Assembly: GCA_903813345.2 (NCBI GenBank)
Contig: CAIIXF020000003.1
Location: forward strand, 8,561,912-8,625,911
Direction: 5' to 3'
DNA from: Owenia fusiformis
Lineage: Eukaryota > Annelida > Polychaeta > Sabellida > Oweniidae
Length of the DNA: 64,000 nucleotides
Under the pieces are notes generated by a model, which was not told the DNA's origin, did not search any database, and saw only the letters and a program-made list of their open reading frames with translations. Position numbers and translations under genes: made by a program. Shown here piece after piece: positions 1 through 11,018 of the stretch (positions are counted from its first letter, which is position 1; each line of letters opens with the position of its first letter).

Positions 1-354
1 GTGCGCACCTGAACTGAGTGTACAGGGCGCTTGAATATGGGTTAAAATGCCAAACTTACTGAAGGTGAGAGGTAAAACGAAATTATTATTTTAATCAATA
101 GCAAAGAAATAAAGAGTGCAATGATGATCGACAACAAGTGTCTATACAAAATACAAGTTGAATAAAAGGTTACAAAATAATGATCGAATGATAGAAATAT
201 TGAAAAGACCATGCCGGAAATACTGGAGAAGTAAAATTCTTAATTCACCATTTCCAGCATGGCCGTCAAAACAAAGTGATTTTAAATATTCGAAATCTGA
301 GAGAAAAAAGGCAAATATAAGGTAAATTTCTACACTAAACTACAACTAACTTAC

Positions 355-585
355 ATAAAATATAATCGGAGGGGTTAAATATGACGCCAGGGATCGGAAA
401 AGACCAAAGGTTTACCACCTTTTCATTTTTCTGGACAGCCTGTAAGAATTCTCCTGAGGCTCAGTGGTAGACCCTGTTATTTTTATGATTTTTCAAGATG
501 ACTACATGATCAAACTCAGGAAATTCCTTACAGTAGTCGAACACAGTGTCCATAATGGTTTTTCTTCTTTGCTGGGACCGCTGCT
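355..585 (-). pseudogene. Exon of unknown protein, interrupted by in-frame TGA
   Basis: On the minus strand a pyrimidine-rich tract and AG acceptor (586-587) precede a 231-nt segment that ends at a GTAAGT donor starting at 354. The frame beginning at 583 encodes charged, protein-like sequence (QRSQQRRKTIMDTVFDYCKE, later WSFPIPGVIFNP). It is broken once, by TGA at 461-463, and then continues in the same frame to the donor. One stop inside an otherwise open, splice-bounded frame suggests a recently disabled exon, or less likely readthrough. The family is not recognised. It is probably the same locus as the zinc-finger and coiled-coil segments just upstream on this strand. Confidence 0.5.
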
Positions 586-599
586 CTGCATTTAAAAAA

Positions 600-852
600 A
601 AAATATTACTAAGCTGGGGCTAGTAAATGATTGTACTACAAGTTCCTCTGTTGTATATTTGACCTCCCCCATAACTTCTTCAACGGCCTCCTCAAAAGCC
701 CCTGGAATGCTCACGGAATTCATGGAGAGAGTGGAACACTTCATTACATGTTTTGCACTTGCCATTTGTATTGTATGTAAAATGTTTTTTTATGTGTAGG
801 GATTTTTGGGATCTCCAATCAAAAGTTTGGGCACAGGTTTCACATTCAAATT
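600..852 (-). pseudogene. C2H2 zinc-finger exon remnant
   Basis: The minus-strand translation starting near 852 shows CETC, twelve residues, then HIKKH: a complete C-x2-C-x12-H-x3-H finger. About 20 residues on, CKTC, twelve residues and H follow, and the second finger's last His is missing. The frame hits TGA at 692-694. The shifted frame across that point stays open and acidic (AFEEAVEEVMGEVKYTTEEL), so a single-base indel near 700 probably split one coding exon. C2H2 fingers bind DNA or RNA; the specific role is unknown. A transposon-encoded zinc-finger protein cannot be excluded. Confidence 0.5.
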
Positions 853-940
853 CTCATAAAATAATAAATGTTAATATCCATCGAAATTTATTGAGCACTG
901 TTTAGTTTCACATATCCAATGTTTATGAAGCTTAATGCTG

Positions 941-1261
941 CTATAAAATTAGATTTTCTACAGCATTTCGGAGGATCTTTTTCTCCCTTCTTGCAGACAG
1001 AAGGTCCGCTTCAAGGAGGTGAATCTCTTCCTCCAACTGCTGGTTTTCTTGCATTAGACTGTCTCTTATTTCGACCCTATATTTAACAAAGTTCTTCTTT
1101 TACATATTTTTTTCTCTCCAATGTTCAGAGTAAGCTTCTAATAGCAACCTCATCTCACTACGACTAGAGGCGAGAATTGTCTTGTCAGATGGCAATGGTA
1201 AAGGAATAAATACATCTACCTCAGGTAGATCATCACGTTGGAGATTCCTCATTTGGTCCAT
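941..1261 (-). pseudogene. Coiled-coil reading frame with one nonsense codon
   Basis: Starting at ATG 1259-1261 the minus strand encodes 53 residues (MDQMRNLQRDD..., LEAYSEHWREKNM). TAA follows at 1100-1102, and the same frame then continues for about 52 residues (KKNFVKYRVEIRDSLMQE, QQLEEEIHLLEADLL) to TAG at 941-943. The second half has a heptad-like Leu/Ile pattern and many Glu and Lys residues, as in a coiled coil. It lies directly upstream of the C2H2 segment on the same strand and may be an N-terminal exon of the same disabled gene. The family is not recognised. Confidence 0.5.
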
Positions 1262-2276
1262 ACTGTAATAATTGGCAGAAATTCATGATATAGTTGCGCT
1301 GATTGCCACACTTTTTGTCCCAACTAAGATACAACATTATTTCCCTAATAATCTAACTTTACATTTCTCACTGAAAATTTATACAAAATAGCCCAGGAGT
1401 ATCATTAGCAAGTTGTATAAATATAAAATAGATGTATTCGAGTATTAAGAAAGAGCTCTGCGATGAGACTTTCAAAGTGTTTGTGCCAGCAGGTGATAGT
1501 TATCTATCAATTAGTCAGAATAGCTTTGTCTGTGTTCTTATTAATTTCTTTCATTGTTCCCAAATATCCAAAATCCATCCATTATGTTTATTGGGGGGGG
1601 GGGGTCCAGCTGCCAAGGTCCAGCTGCTGCAGGGAATATTGTTGTTTTTAATGTGCTAACTTCATCTGGAGTTTGTGGAGAATTTGGTGTAGGTGGCAAA
1701 ATGTATCTTATTGGAAGTGTTAGTAGAGGGTCTTTCATTTTTATTAATTTTAAGCCGATGCAGAGCAATCTCCTATTTAAACAGTTAACATGGTGTTTTT
1801 TTAAACAAGTGATTGATAGGCCATATTGGATTTGTTGAATACTCAGTTCGCCAAATTTTGACCCTGACCCAATAAACTAAGGAGTGTTGAACAGTCCAGT
1901 ACAATATCCAGATATTCAAGTGTGTGACAAGGACCTTCGCACTTGTTACGGGACAAAGAGATGCTAAGCTTATTAGATATCAGAGTAAGAAGGGCCACGG
2001 ATCTGTCAGCATTGACATGAGGAGGGTATACAGTATATGTAGATAGCCATCAAGTAAATGGAGGATATTACTTAACCAATAGTTGTTAATTGCAATACAA
2101 CAAACCTCTTTAGCCAGAAGAAGATCTAACAACTTGCCAGACCTGCACCCAAATACTTGTCTTGTGTAAAAATAATATTTTCTTCGCCATTTGATGCCAT
2201 AGTATGGCCAGAGATCCATTCAGGCATATCAATTTGAAGGGATCCTGTATGTCTACCTTGCACAACCAACATTTTT
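1262..2276. other. Mostly noncoding stretch with one shifted coding tail
   Basis: A run of 12 G lies at 1593-1604. At 2126-2276 the minus strand holds a protein-like frame (KKMLVVQGRHTGS, MPEWISGHTM) that appears to continue the exon at 2277-2398 after a shift in an A homopolymer. Nothing else convincing is visible. Confidence 0.4.
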
Positions 2277-2398
2277 TTAGAACTGTTGGATAATTTTAAT
2301 TGCATCATCTATTTTGACATAAGTCAATGAATACTCATTTTTATCAATCAGTTCATTTATACTAGCATGCTTGTCATTTTTGTGTTGGGCAGAAATGT
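2277..2398 (-). pseudogene. Block A downstream exon, unknown protein, frameshifted
   Basis: A minus-strand acceptor (TTTAATTGTAG, ending at 2399) is followed by 39 open codons (ISAQHKNDKHASINELIDKN, then YVKIDDAIKIIQQF). TAA comes at 2277-2279, beside a run of seven A. The downstream sequence is open in a neighbouring frame to about 2126. This is consistent with an exon 3' of the tandem exon array. It is present only in the first A block, because A' and A'' begin inside the array. The exon phase does not obviously match the array exons as they now stand. Function unknown. Confidence 0.45.
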
Positions 2399-2483
2399 CT
2401 ACAATTAAACAGACAACATAGTGATATTTGATATTATATCAAAGATTCTAATGGATTAATAATGAAAAATAAATAATACTTAC

Positions 2484-3122
2484 ACATATAGATTGTCTGG
2501 TGAAGTTTTCAGTTTCATCTGTGATGCTAAAAGTCATCATATGTTCTGCAAATATATACTCGAACATAGGGATTAAACGCCTTGCCTTCTTAGGATATTC
2601 CATAAGTTGAGTAATTGCTCCTGCAATCTTTTCTGCAAGATACTATCTTTGAAACGGACAACATAATGATATTTGATATTATATCAAAGATTCTAATGGA
2701 TTAATAAAGAAAAATAAATAATACTTACACATATAGATTGTCTGGTGAAGTTTTCAGTTTCATCTGTGATGCTAAATGTCATCATATGTTTTGCAAATAT
2801 ATACTCCTACATGGGGATGAAACACCTTGCCTTTTCAGGATATTCCATAAGTTGAGTAATTGCTCCTGCAATCATTTCTGCAAGATACTATCTTTGAAAC
2901 GGACAATATAGTGATATTTGATATTATATCAAAGATTCTAATGGATTAATAATGAAAAATAAATAATACTTACACATATTGATTGTCTGGTGAAGTATTC
3001 AGTTTCATCTAAGACGCTAAATGTCATCATATGTTCTGCAAATATATACTCGTACATAGGGATTAAACACATTGCCTTCTCAGGATATTCCATAAGTTGA
3101 GTAATTGCTCCTGCAATCTCTT
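2484..3122 (-). repeat. Tandem exon array, copy 1 (three units of 245 bp)
   Basis: Exon-like segments lie at 2484-2632, 2729-2877 and 2974-3122, each 149 nt and spaced exactly 245 bp apart. On the minus strand each begins after TCTTGCAG, encodes a peptide like KIAGAITQLMEYPEKARCLI then YEYIFAEHMMTFS, and ends at GTAAGTATT. The introns are about 96 bp. Relative to most A' and A'' units these three lack 2 nt (CA) near the end, so their last codons shift. Joining adjacent units is not frame-neutral, so they would have to be alternatives rather than serial exons, or be dead. The protein family is not recognised. Confidence 0.6.
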
Positions 3123-3922
3123 CTGCAAGATACTATCTTTGAAATGGACAGCATAGTGATATTCTATCAAAGAAACAATCTTTTCTGACTGCAACTGTAG
3201 GTTATCTTCTAGAAGCGGTTCTGGTTTGTTGAAACCAATGATGGACACACAACATCATTTTCTTGATTGTAACATTTTTTGTCATTTCTCGATTGTACTA
3301 TATTCTGCTCTGCATCATATAAATCTCACATTGTTGGACAGTGTAAAGGTTTGGTCAGGGAGAGCCTTAGGGCTTACTTCCTTTCGTCACATCAAACCCC
3401 CTGTTAAAAATTACACTCAACCAAACCAATTTAGATATGAGTCTATTGACTACTTAATGAGAGTCTATTGGCTTGTTTATGAGAATCTATTGACTTGTTT
3501 ATGAGAATCTATTGACTTGTTTATGTAAAGCTGCATTGCCTGAAATGTTCATAACACATCTGTTGTATTGTCTGCAAATATGAAGTGGTCCTCTGTGACT
3601 GCTTTGGCACATTTTCCTTACTAACCCTTGATTCAAATAAAACAACAACAAAAGCACGAAAATGTAAACAGTAAACTAAATGCACAGATTATGATAGAAT
3701 TATGATACGACACTTAGTATATAGATTAAAGAGGGTAAGTAGTACACTGTGTGACCACCCTGAGTAAAGTTGAACTAACTAATGACAAAGTTGAAAAATT
3801 GGACAATCATCACATTACAGCCCCTTTTGAGAAAGAAGACTTTCCACTGACATACAACGAAACACCAACACACCTGTACAATACTTAGTTAAAGTTTAAC
3901 TAAGAGTTACTGTCACCAAAGA

Positions 3923-4117
3923 TTAACAGTTGGGGCAGGATAGTTGTCTAGCATGAGTTTTGTTATTATTGTTTGTAATGTCTGCTATTACCACTTTTGC
4001 TACAACAGTGCGAGTGTTAGTGGACAAGTCAAGCGCATTGTTAAACAAGGCTGGCATCACAATTTGATTAGTTGGCACAGGAGCTGGAGGTTTATCTTTC
4101 TTGCATGGCGCAACATT
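3923..4117 (-). pseudogene. Putative terminal exon, Cys-ended (block A)
   Basis: After the acceptor AATGCAAG the minus strand reads NVAPCKKDKPPAPVPTNQIV then ALFNNALDLSTNT... and ends LSCPNC followed by TAA. Equivalent frames occur at 27465-27665 and about 56980-57174, ending CPKC and CPNC with TGA stops. Preservation of the reading frame across copies supports past coding. The Pro-rich start and the terminal CPNC are distinctive, but I do not recognise the family. Confidence 0.45.
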
Positions 4118-4519
4118 CTTGCATTATATAATAAATCTTTTATTTACAATGAGATTGAATTGTCTACAACAGTCAGACCTTCATTAATGAAACTATATAT
4201 CTTTGAAGTTAGTTAATAATACATGAATGAGTTGCAATATTATTGGTGCTTGGGCTGGAGACAAGGATTTAACTTTGAACAGAAATCTCACGAATATCTA
4301 AATTCAATACCTCTAACAATGTATATCCGATGACACGAAGCCATACATGGCTTGGTGTTATAATAACTATTTCGAGGTGGAGTGTTGTAAATAACTAGAC
4401 TTGTCCCTTAAACTCCTTAATTTTTGATTTTTCTCTCTCTGTGTCTCCTCTAACCTAGCACTGAGGGTGGGATGATAATATCATTTAATTGTTGATTCTG
4501 TATATTGTTACTCTCTCAT

Positions 4520-4576
4520 GAGTATATGATATATTCACTTGTTCCCTTTAGTTATTCATGAATATATCATATACTC
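4520..4576. repeat. Perfect 18-bp inverted repeat (hairpin)
   Basis: GAGTATATGATATATTCA at 4520-4537 is the exact reverse complement of 4559-4576, with a 21-nt loop. The same hairpin is kept in A' near 28.05 kb with one arm mismatch, and in A'' near 57.5 kb. It could be a small mobile-element core or an RNA hairpin. Confidence 0.8.
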
Positions 4577-4958
4577 ACTTAACTCTAAACATGATATATA
4601 AACCATTATATAACCTTATAATATATTTTTATGATATTAAGGGCTGATTATCTTTAATGTATGTTTATAAACATTTCACAACTTTGCAGTGTCCTCGTCA
4701 TTTTTTTTAAACATTGGTGCCGTCAATTTCCTCAGGTCATTGACATCACATATGTGTGTAATTCTCCGAGTGCAATATACGATGTGCACACCATGGATTA
4801 CTGCGAAACATATGTCATTTTGCCAATGTACAAGTATGCATATGACCTTGAAAGAAAGGACTGTCGTAATATGGATGATGATTTACATACACATAGCATA
4901 AAAGCGCTAATACCCTCTTTGTTAAGTTCCATTCATATGGGATAACAATTGCTCTTAC

Positions 4959-5499
4959 CTTTTGTTTTGTCCTCTGTTATCACACCATTCACTGTTGGTT
5001 GTTTTTGCTCTATTTCCAACATTCTGACGATTTCAAAAGGAATGGCTAACTCTATGGTGGTGTTTTCCCCATTGACAGTTTGTGTAATCTAGCAAACATC
5101 CACTGTCTTTTGCATTTCAGCAGGTATTGATTGACTAGTACATCGGATGCAAGAAAAGCTCATATTTGCTTAATATACTTTTGCCACCAGATATATTGGC
5201 TGTTGTCCCTTTGATCACTGTATAATGGTTGTAAGAACCTTTTGTTGCGTTCTATTCCATCAACATTTAATTTCTCGGAATTTGCTTTCTGCAGAACTGG
5301 TTCCCCTTTTGGAAGCATTTTCAAAATGAAAGGAGCCTCAACCCACGGTTGCGTATGGAACCCCTTATAGAGTAAATTCACGCCGTTTGACGTCTTAATA
5401 AACTTAAAATGCAAGGGTTTGGTGTGATGCTTTATTTCACTAAGGTGTGGTTCTATATGCAGGTTTTGTTTCACTAGTTCATCTAATGACTTAATGACT
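4959..5499 (-). pseudogene. Large block A exon with in-frame TGA, copy 1
   Basis: This 541-nt segment is bounded on the minus strand by ACATGTTTTAG and a GTAAG donor at 4958. The frame encodes VIKSLDELVKQNL, TKPLHFKFIKTSNGVNLLYK, LPKGEPVLQKA, LYSDQRDNSQYIWWQKYIK, then TGA at 5160-5162. The same frame continues AFLASDV, NQYLLKCKRQWMF. This copy also carries a one-base shift near 5075 that truncates the tail, whereas A' and A'' stay open there (LSNGxNTTIELAIPIEIVRM). The TGA is shared by all three copies. It is unrecognised, soluble-looking and rich in Lys, aromatics and Leu. Confidence 0.55.
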
Positions 5500-6642
5500 C
5501 TAAAACATGTTTACATTTCTGTATTCAATTCATTCAATAAGAATATTTACAGAAGATATGACATGAGATGGAATATAGTTTTCACACTGATGTTATAATT
5601 GGTTTACTACATCAAGGAGTAATAATTTTTTTTTGCAACTCAAGGAGTAATAATTTTTTTTCTTGTGCCTTTATTTTCCATTTTTGTACTTTGAATCTCA
5701 ACTCAGGCTTTCCTCCTCATGGAATCTCTTTAGAGTGGCAAGGGTGTGATTACCCCCTATGATCTCTATAATGCAGTCACCCTGCTATACCGATGCCGCT
5801 AAAACTGCCAACATTGACAATAATATATGTAAAATCAGCATCTGGTCTTGTTTTTTTAGTGATAACAAGATACAATTCACTTTGTCTTGGTATATGTTTC
5901 TGATGAACTCCTTAATCTTGTGTGGAAAACTCATGGCTGTTATTAGAAGAAATAACATTCTCTGAGAGGCCCTTTTAAACTAACAAATAAATTACTGTGC
6001 ACTCATCTTGATCAATGATGGTTCTGAGTGGCATGTGATATGGTCAAAGATCATATTTATTATGAGAAGGGAGAATGGAAGCCCATAACAGCAAACATTT
6101 AGCTAGTGTCAAGTGAAACCTATATAGCATTCAATACCCCTAATTTCCCCTCAATACAATATCAGGAACCTGTAAATCATTCAATACCAGCTAATTTCCT
6201 CTCAATACAAAGTCAAGGGATGTTACATAGCAATATGGCAACACATTAAAATCATTGAATAAGATAACCAAAAAGGTTTACCACTTTTCTTACAATACTG
6301 GTAATGGCTATGGCATGGTAACTATTCTTATTTTGTCCACTCTCTTTATCATTTGTCCCCCTTTTTACAACTGTCATCATTTAGAGAACGTGAATATCGT
6401 TGAACATAAATTAATGTTTAGATTTAACTCCGAGGGAACCATCTTAAATATCCTTGCAATTTATATTATCTAAATAAACAACTGGGCCATGTCACAAGCG
6501 GCGACATGTACTTAGAAGAGAACTGACAAGCATGTGAAGAATGGTCGCCTAGATGAGGTTTTTTATTAAATTTTTGACCAAATTCAAATAACAAGGGCTT
6601 GCAACATGTAATTAAATGAGGTAACAAAGGTCTTTATTAATT

Positions 6643-7000
6643 TTAAGAAGAGTGTAGGTTATTTTTACAGGTGCTTGCTGTCTTGTCAACCCTATAGCTC
6701 TGCCAGTACATTTGACAAGTGAGTCCATGTAGCTTGTTGTTGAATAAATAGTGTCCATTGTGTTGAACACTTGTATCGTTCATCAGTGTTCTAATCCTTT
6801 TCCTGCACACATCTCTTGCAGAAGAAACTTTTTTGAAAAATATAATTTTAGTATATTTGTCAAAAGCAAATAGGTAATTGATTCTAAAATTGCCAAAGTT
6901 TGTTAACTTGCTCAATGTTGAATCTTACATGATAAAGTTTAACCCAGTTTTTCTGAATCATTTTTTCAATTCCTTAAAATGAGAATGAAATTTAGTATCA
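6643..7000 (-). pseudogene. Block A exon remnant (ARDVCRKR segment)
   Basis: The minus strand reads SKAKQDDTKFHSH (near 7000) to a TGA, then after an AG (TTTTTCAAAAAAG) it reads VSSARDVCRKRIRTLMNDTS, GHYLFNNKL, ending about 6643. An AATAAA lies just beyond, near 6630. The same segment recurs at 16.71-17.19 kb, where it is joined to the Crypton-like exon, and at 61.3-61.6 kb. The A' block has lost it. The KRDDTKFHSH part is shared with the recombinase-like frame, so this may be a decayed relative. Function unknown. Confidence 0.4.
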
Positions 7001-7012
7001 TCTTGTTTTGCT

Positions 7013-7398
7013 TTAGAATTCACTGTTTTCTGCCATTGTTTTGTCAATTTCATGGTATTCTTCATGCATATCATGGTATTCTTCATGCATATCATGGTGA
7101 CATTTTGATATCGCAATCAAGATATGCAAATATGAGGGCATACATGTTTTACTGGTATGGGTCGGAATATTGTTGTTTATTACATTGATGTAGAGAGAGG
7201 CTTTGCTAATTACCCCATGACCCCATTTTTTAAATCTCCTACAGTCTGGTTTAAAAGATACAAGAGTATGTAATGGATTGTTGGGTTCTGTATCAGCAAG
7301 GTTGGGTTCTGAATGAGCAAGGTATTTGTGTTTAATATGGCACCAAAGGCAAAAGTGTCTCAGATATCCAAAACACTGTTGTCTGAATGCTTGGTCTC
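7013..7398 (-). pseudogene. Block A exon (GDQAF), unknown protein
   Basis: After an AG acceptor (ACAATGACAG) a minus-strand frame of about 128 codons encodes GDQAFRQQCFGYLRHFCLWC, KHKYLAHSEPN, HTLVSFKPDCRRFKKWGHGV and CMPSYLHI. It ends at TAA (7013-7015). A short in-frame duplication gives HDMHEEYHDMHEEYH, so this is a micro-expansion relative to the other copies. In A' the tail is fused to Piwi-exon DNA; in A'' about 56 bp is missing near the start. The Cys/His-rich N-terminus could bind metal. The family is not recognised. Confidence 0.45.
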
Positions 7399-7734
7399 CT
7401 GTCATTGTAAGTTATATTCTCTTCTCTTTTTCATATTTAATATTGCTCAATATTAAGATAAGAAATTTAGTGATCATTATCACAATTGATTGCATGTTTT
7501 AGGAGGTATCTCTGATTTTTGTATAAGAAAAAACTTTTGTATTATATATTGAGTTTGGATTCTCAGTATTGCACACATGAATGTAGAATTTGAATCAGTC
7601 TTGCCCATGATCCCCCTTAAGTTTCAACATGACAATTATCTCCTTCCCTACCCATATTCCACTTGAGTATTCCTGCTCGATAGTACAAGTCCTAAATTAC
7701 TTCAAAATACATAATTAAGTCAACAAATCTTACC

Positions 7735-8130
7735 TTTTGATTTGAGGATGTCTGAAATAGCAATATGTAACTCAGTGGAATTGAATCATCACAAGGTCAC
7801 AAAAAGGATGTCCTTAGAATCCTGTCAGGTTGAACTTTGTATAATGGAACGATTGAGTACTGTCTGATTTTGTTGTCCTGAACCAACTCGCTCCCCATTC
7901 AAGGATAGCAATGTCTTTCTGTTTATAATTTCTTGATTTTTTGTGCTCAACATACTTGCCCATGGTTCCCCTTCCTTGGACATTATTACTTCCTGTAATG
8001 CCTCAAAGGTGAATTGCCTTACAACCTACTGCTTCTGTTTGAGCATAGGCTTATTCTCTCCTCTAATTCCCAAAAATCTGTCTCATTGCTCCAAGTCTGC
8101 CTGTTTTTCACTCAAAATTGCACAATGTTT
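7735..8130 (-). pseudogene. Block A exon remnant (ENKPMLKQKQ), unknown protein
   Basis: In shifting minus-strand frames this reads LSEKQADLEQ, GENKPMLKQKQ, RQFTFEALQEVIMSKE, YVEHKKSRN, QKDIAILEWGASW and ends near a GTAAG donor around 7733. Stops and frame changes break it. Related sequence occurs at 31.17-31.56, 37.98-38.25 and 62.31-62.68 kb, keeping the same peptide words. Repeated recovery of the same peptides in different copies supports decayed coding sequence. Function unknown. Confidence 0.35.
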
Positions 8131-9779
8131 ACCTTGATCATGAGAATCAGAACTTCACTACACTTCACTTCACTAGCTATTTTACTGACCTCCAAGCCAT
8201 TAGATTCTAGCTACATCAATTATCTCTCATCAGATTTTCTCCATTGTTCTTAATGATACATCATCATATATGCCTGAGGTCTTACATCAATATAGCCCAA
8301 GCTTGCAGGATTAATAGCCTTGTTGTTAAAATTCAAATGAATGACTATGATAAGTCTGTTGCAGACTCTTCAAGGAACATCAATTGTTAATTAAGTATCA
8401 TTCAGGATCAGTCATGCGTAATAAGAAATTCTGACATTTTTTTTTCATTGTCTCGTACATGTACTTTCTCCAAAAATCAGTTGTTGGTTCCTACTTTATT
8501 ATATCCACCTATCTTCTGGGGAAAACGTTTCACAGCCTGGGCATTTTATCAGTATATACATTGTCCAAGTTATGTTTAAATTTGTGCATATCATCAAAAA
8601 GACAATTTTGCATGTATTTATTTTACTGTATTGCATTATATTTTCTATTGAAAAACCAAATATGTTTCTATTATCTTCATTTTTTAAAAATTTGTTTACG
8701 AGAACTTCAGACACCAAACGTATCTCTGTTTGTTTACAATGAGGTTACAAAACTATTTTCCCAAATAATTTTATATGATATTTTATTTTAAACAAAACGA
8801 ATCAACATGAGTTGGGTAATAAGAATGCCTGGTCAAATAACTTAATATCTTTGACATCCCATCTTAGCTGCCTAATGTTTTAATAAAACCAAGAAGTTTT
8901 AGCTGTTTGAAATTCCCTGTGTTTTCACATATCAATCACATCCTCCATATACTTCAATAAAACCCCAATTTCCTCATTGTGAACACCTGCGTATATGGCA
9001 ATAAAAACATGGAACGCTGACGTCCATGTTTGAATGTTATGGAAGGATTGAGGTTTTGAATGGTTCAACAAAATATTGAATGTGTTGATCACCATTCCCA
9101 AGTAATGACTTTAGAATATTTACCATTGCATATTGAAAACAATTGCTGTTAATAAGTTCACCCATCCACTTGAATCTGAATGTTTTAATGTTATGAAATA
9201 GTCTATTTACATCATGCTCTAAAGTTGATGACCTGGATAATTTGACCTATCAAAGATTAAGTTCTATTACTCCTTTCAAATCTGACCCCACATGCTCCAG
9301 AGATTTCATGCTTGATTCAGATGACTAATCCAGAGGACAAGCTTTCTTCAAGCCTTACAAAGTATGGTGAAACAACATGTCACCAGATTGCTCAAATAAA
9401 GACTTGACACTTTTCTTTTAAATTGTCTTTTACCAAAATTAGATTTCTTGGGCCTTGGCAACTGCACACATTAGTATCAGTACCACTTGCAAAGGGAATT
9501 TCAAAAAGGTTTCTGTCAGCAGATATCAATGATATCATTCTGAGAATCATAAGATGAAGTTTGAGTCTTCAAGTAGACTGATATTGTTGCTTTGCATGCT
9601 CGAACCTATTGGGAGTGAATGTTCATATTTCACCAAATCTTAAGAGGTTTTTCCTCCCATGGAAATCTGAACCTATTGGAGATGAAAGCTCGAAGAAGAT
9701 TGAATCTAGAGTTGTAGAAGAATTCTGAGAATGGGGCGAAGGCTCTCATAATGGTGTACTCCCGTCTTTGTTACAGCGA

Positions 9780-9960
9780 TTTATTATGTGAAAGTTCAAT
9801 TGCATCTCAAAACATGTGGCAATTGCATGCACCATTGCAAGTGCAACCTTCTTGGGTGTTATCAGATTGAATGTTATCACTTGATGTGTGTTACACCCCC
9901 TTTCAAACCCACTGAGGCATAAATGTTTATCTCGTCATTCTCGATCTGCTCTTGATGCAT
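9780..9960 (-). pseudogene. Short coding remnant (VITFNLITPKKV)
   Basis: One minus-strand frame reads GFERGCNTHQVITFNLITPK then KVALAMVHAIATCFEMQL before breaking. The same peptide (VITCNLITPEKVALAMVHAI) is recovered at about 38.46-38.57 kb in otherwise different DNA. It is probably one exon of the unknown repeated gene. No functional call. Confidence 0.35.
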
Positions 9961-10697
9961 TATTTGGAATGTATGAAACTCTGTAAAAACAAGCTTCAAT
10001 AGCTAAATTGGTATGTCTTATAATTAATAATTAGGTTGGGATATACAGCTGAGTTGTAGAACTGTCAGCAATGCAGTTGCCTGCTTTACATATCACTGAC
10101 CACCATCTACTTCAACATTCCTCTGCAACTTTATTGCAAAGGTAAGTGTTCCTATTATTTTGAACCATGAATATAGTGTCGGGGGAATTTTGTATCTGTG
10201 TCGAAAAATAAAGTTGCACACAATTGAAGTCATAACTTTGAGTGACTATAATGCCTTGATTACCAAGATAAACACCAATTCACATTCATCAAGACATACT
10301 ATTCACTCTTTACACAAAGAAAGTAAGCAATTTCTTGAAGGGTATGTTTCAAAATGTTGTATAAGATCCATTTACTATTTTCATTTATTTCAATTCCGGC
10401 ATATTCTTATATGCATTTTCTTTGATGCCAATAGTCTTCATTAATCGCGATACAACATGATAATTTTGTACACTCTCAAAAATCCAGACTTATTACCGGG
10501 CTTATCCTTTAAAATTAAGCCTATTCATTTTGATGGGGTTTAACATAGGCTGTCTGCTCACGGTGACACTTTCACCATTTTGTAAAATATGTTCAATTAA
10601 AGATGTGATCTATCAGGAATAAATGGTGGAATAACACAGATGTAGAAGGAATGCTAGGTCAGAGTGTAAAACACAATATGGATAAAGAGTACAGTAC

Positions 10698-10947
10698 CTT
10701 TTCATTAATGATCATGTAGTAAGATTTCCCCTGTCTACCAGGGGTTGTACATATTTCTTGTTTGGGCACATTATATTCCTTCTGCATGTCCTGATACTCT
10801 GCCTTCAGGAATACATAGATATCTGCCACTATTGCTTGAGGAATGTCACTTCCGCAAAACGACATGGCTCCTCCTGTTCCTTTCCGTATATGTTGGGAAA
10901 ATTTGCCAGGACGATTGCTAAAGCTGTCGGGCTCCAAGTATAGTACT
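10698..10947 (-). pseudogene. Block A 250-bp exon, unknown protein
   Basis: The minus-strand segment between TTTATTATAG and AAAAG|GTACTG is 250 nt. One frame is open throughout (YLEPDSFSNRPGKFSQ, GGAMSFCGSDIPQAIVADIY, KAEYQDMQKEYNVPKQ). The upstream exon at 11019-11173 leaves a phase that instead enters a frame reading KYYTWSPTALAIVLANFPN, which stops after about 38 codons. Either a frameshift occurred or an exon is missing. Copies lie at 34130-34379 (nearly identical) and 16427-16676. Confidence 0.5.
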
Positions 10948-11018
10948 CTATAATAAAGAGTGTAAAAATCCATTAGGGTGTTCGGAAAGGTACAGTCTTA
11001 TTGGGATCCTTTACTCAC

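Noticed and set aside
1432-1838. Several overlapping short frames around a poly-G run
   Set aside because: Mutually overlapping, Gly-tract driven, with no splice borders or homologous copy.
2484-3122. CRISPR-like regular repeats
   Set aside because: The repeat unit is the whole 245 bp with no short repeat/variable spacer structure, and the DNA is eukaryotic.
8459-8791. 110-codon plus-strand frame, identical at 31891-32223
   Set aside because: The identity reflects the near-identity DNA tract. The A'' copy (63010) is frameshifted, the composition is AT-driven, and no splice or domain signal is seen.
10160-10444. 94-codon plus-strand frame, identical at 33592-33876
   Set aside because: Same near-identity tract. 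Low-complexity composition, no recognisable motif, and the candidate exons here lie on the other strand.
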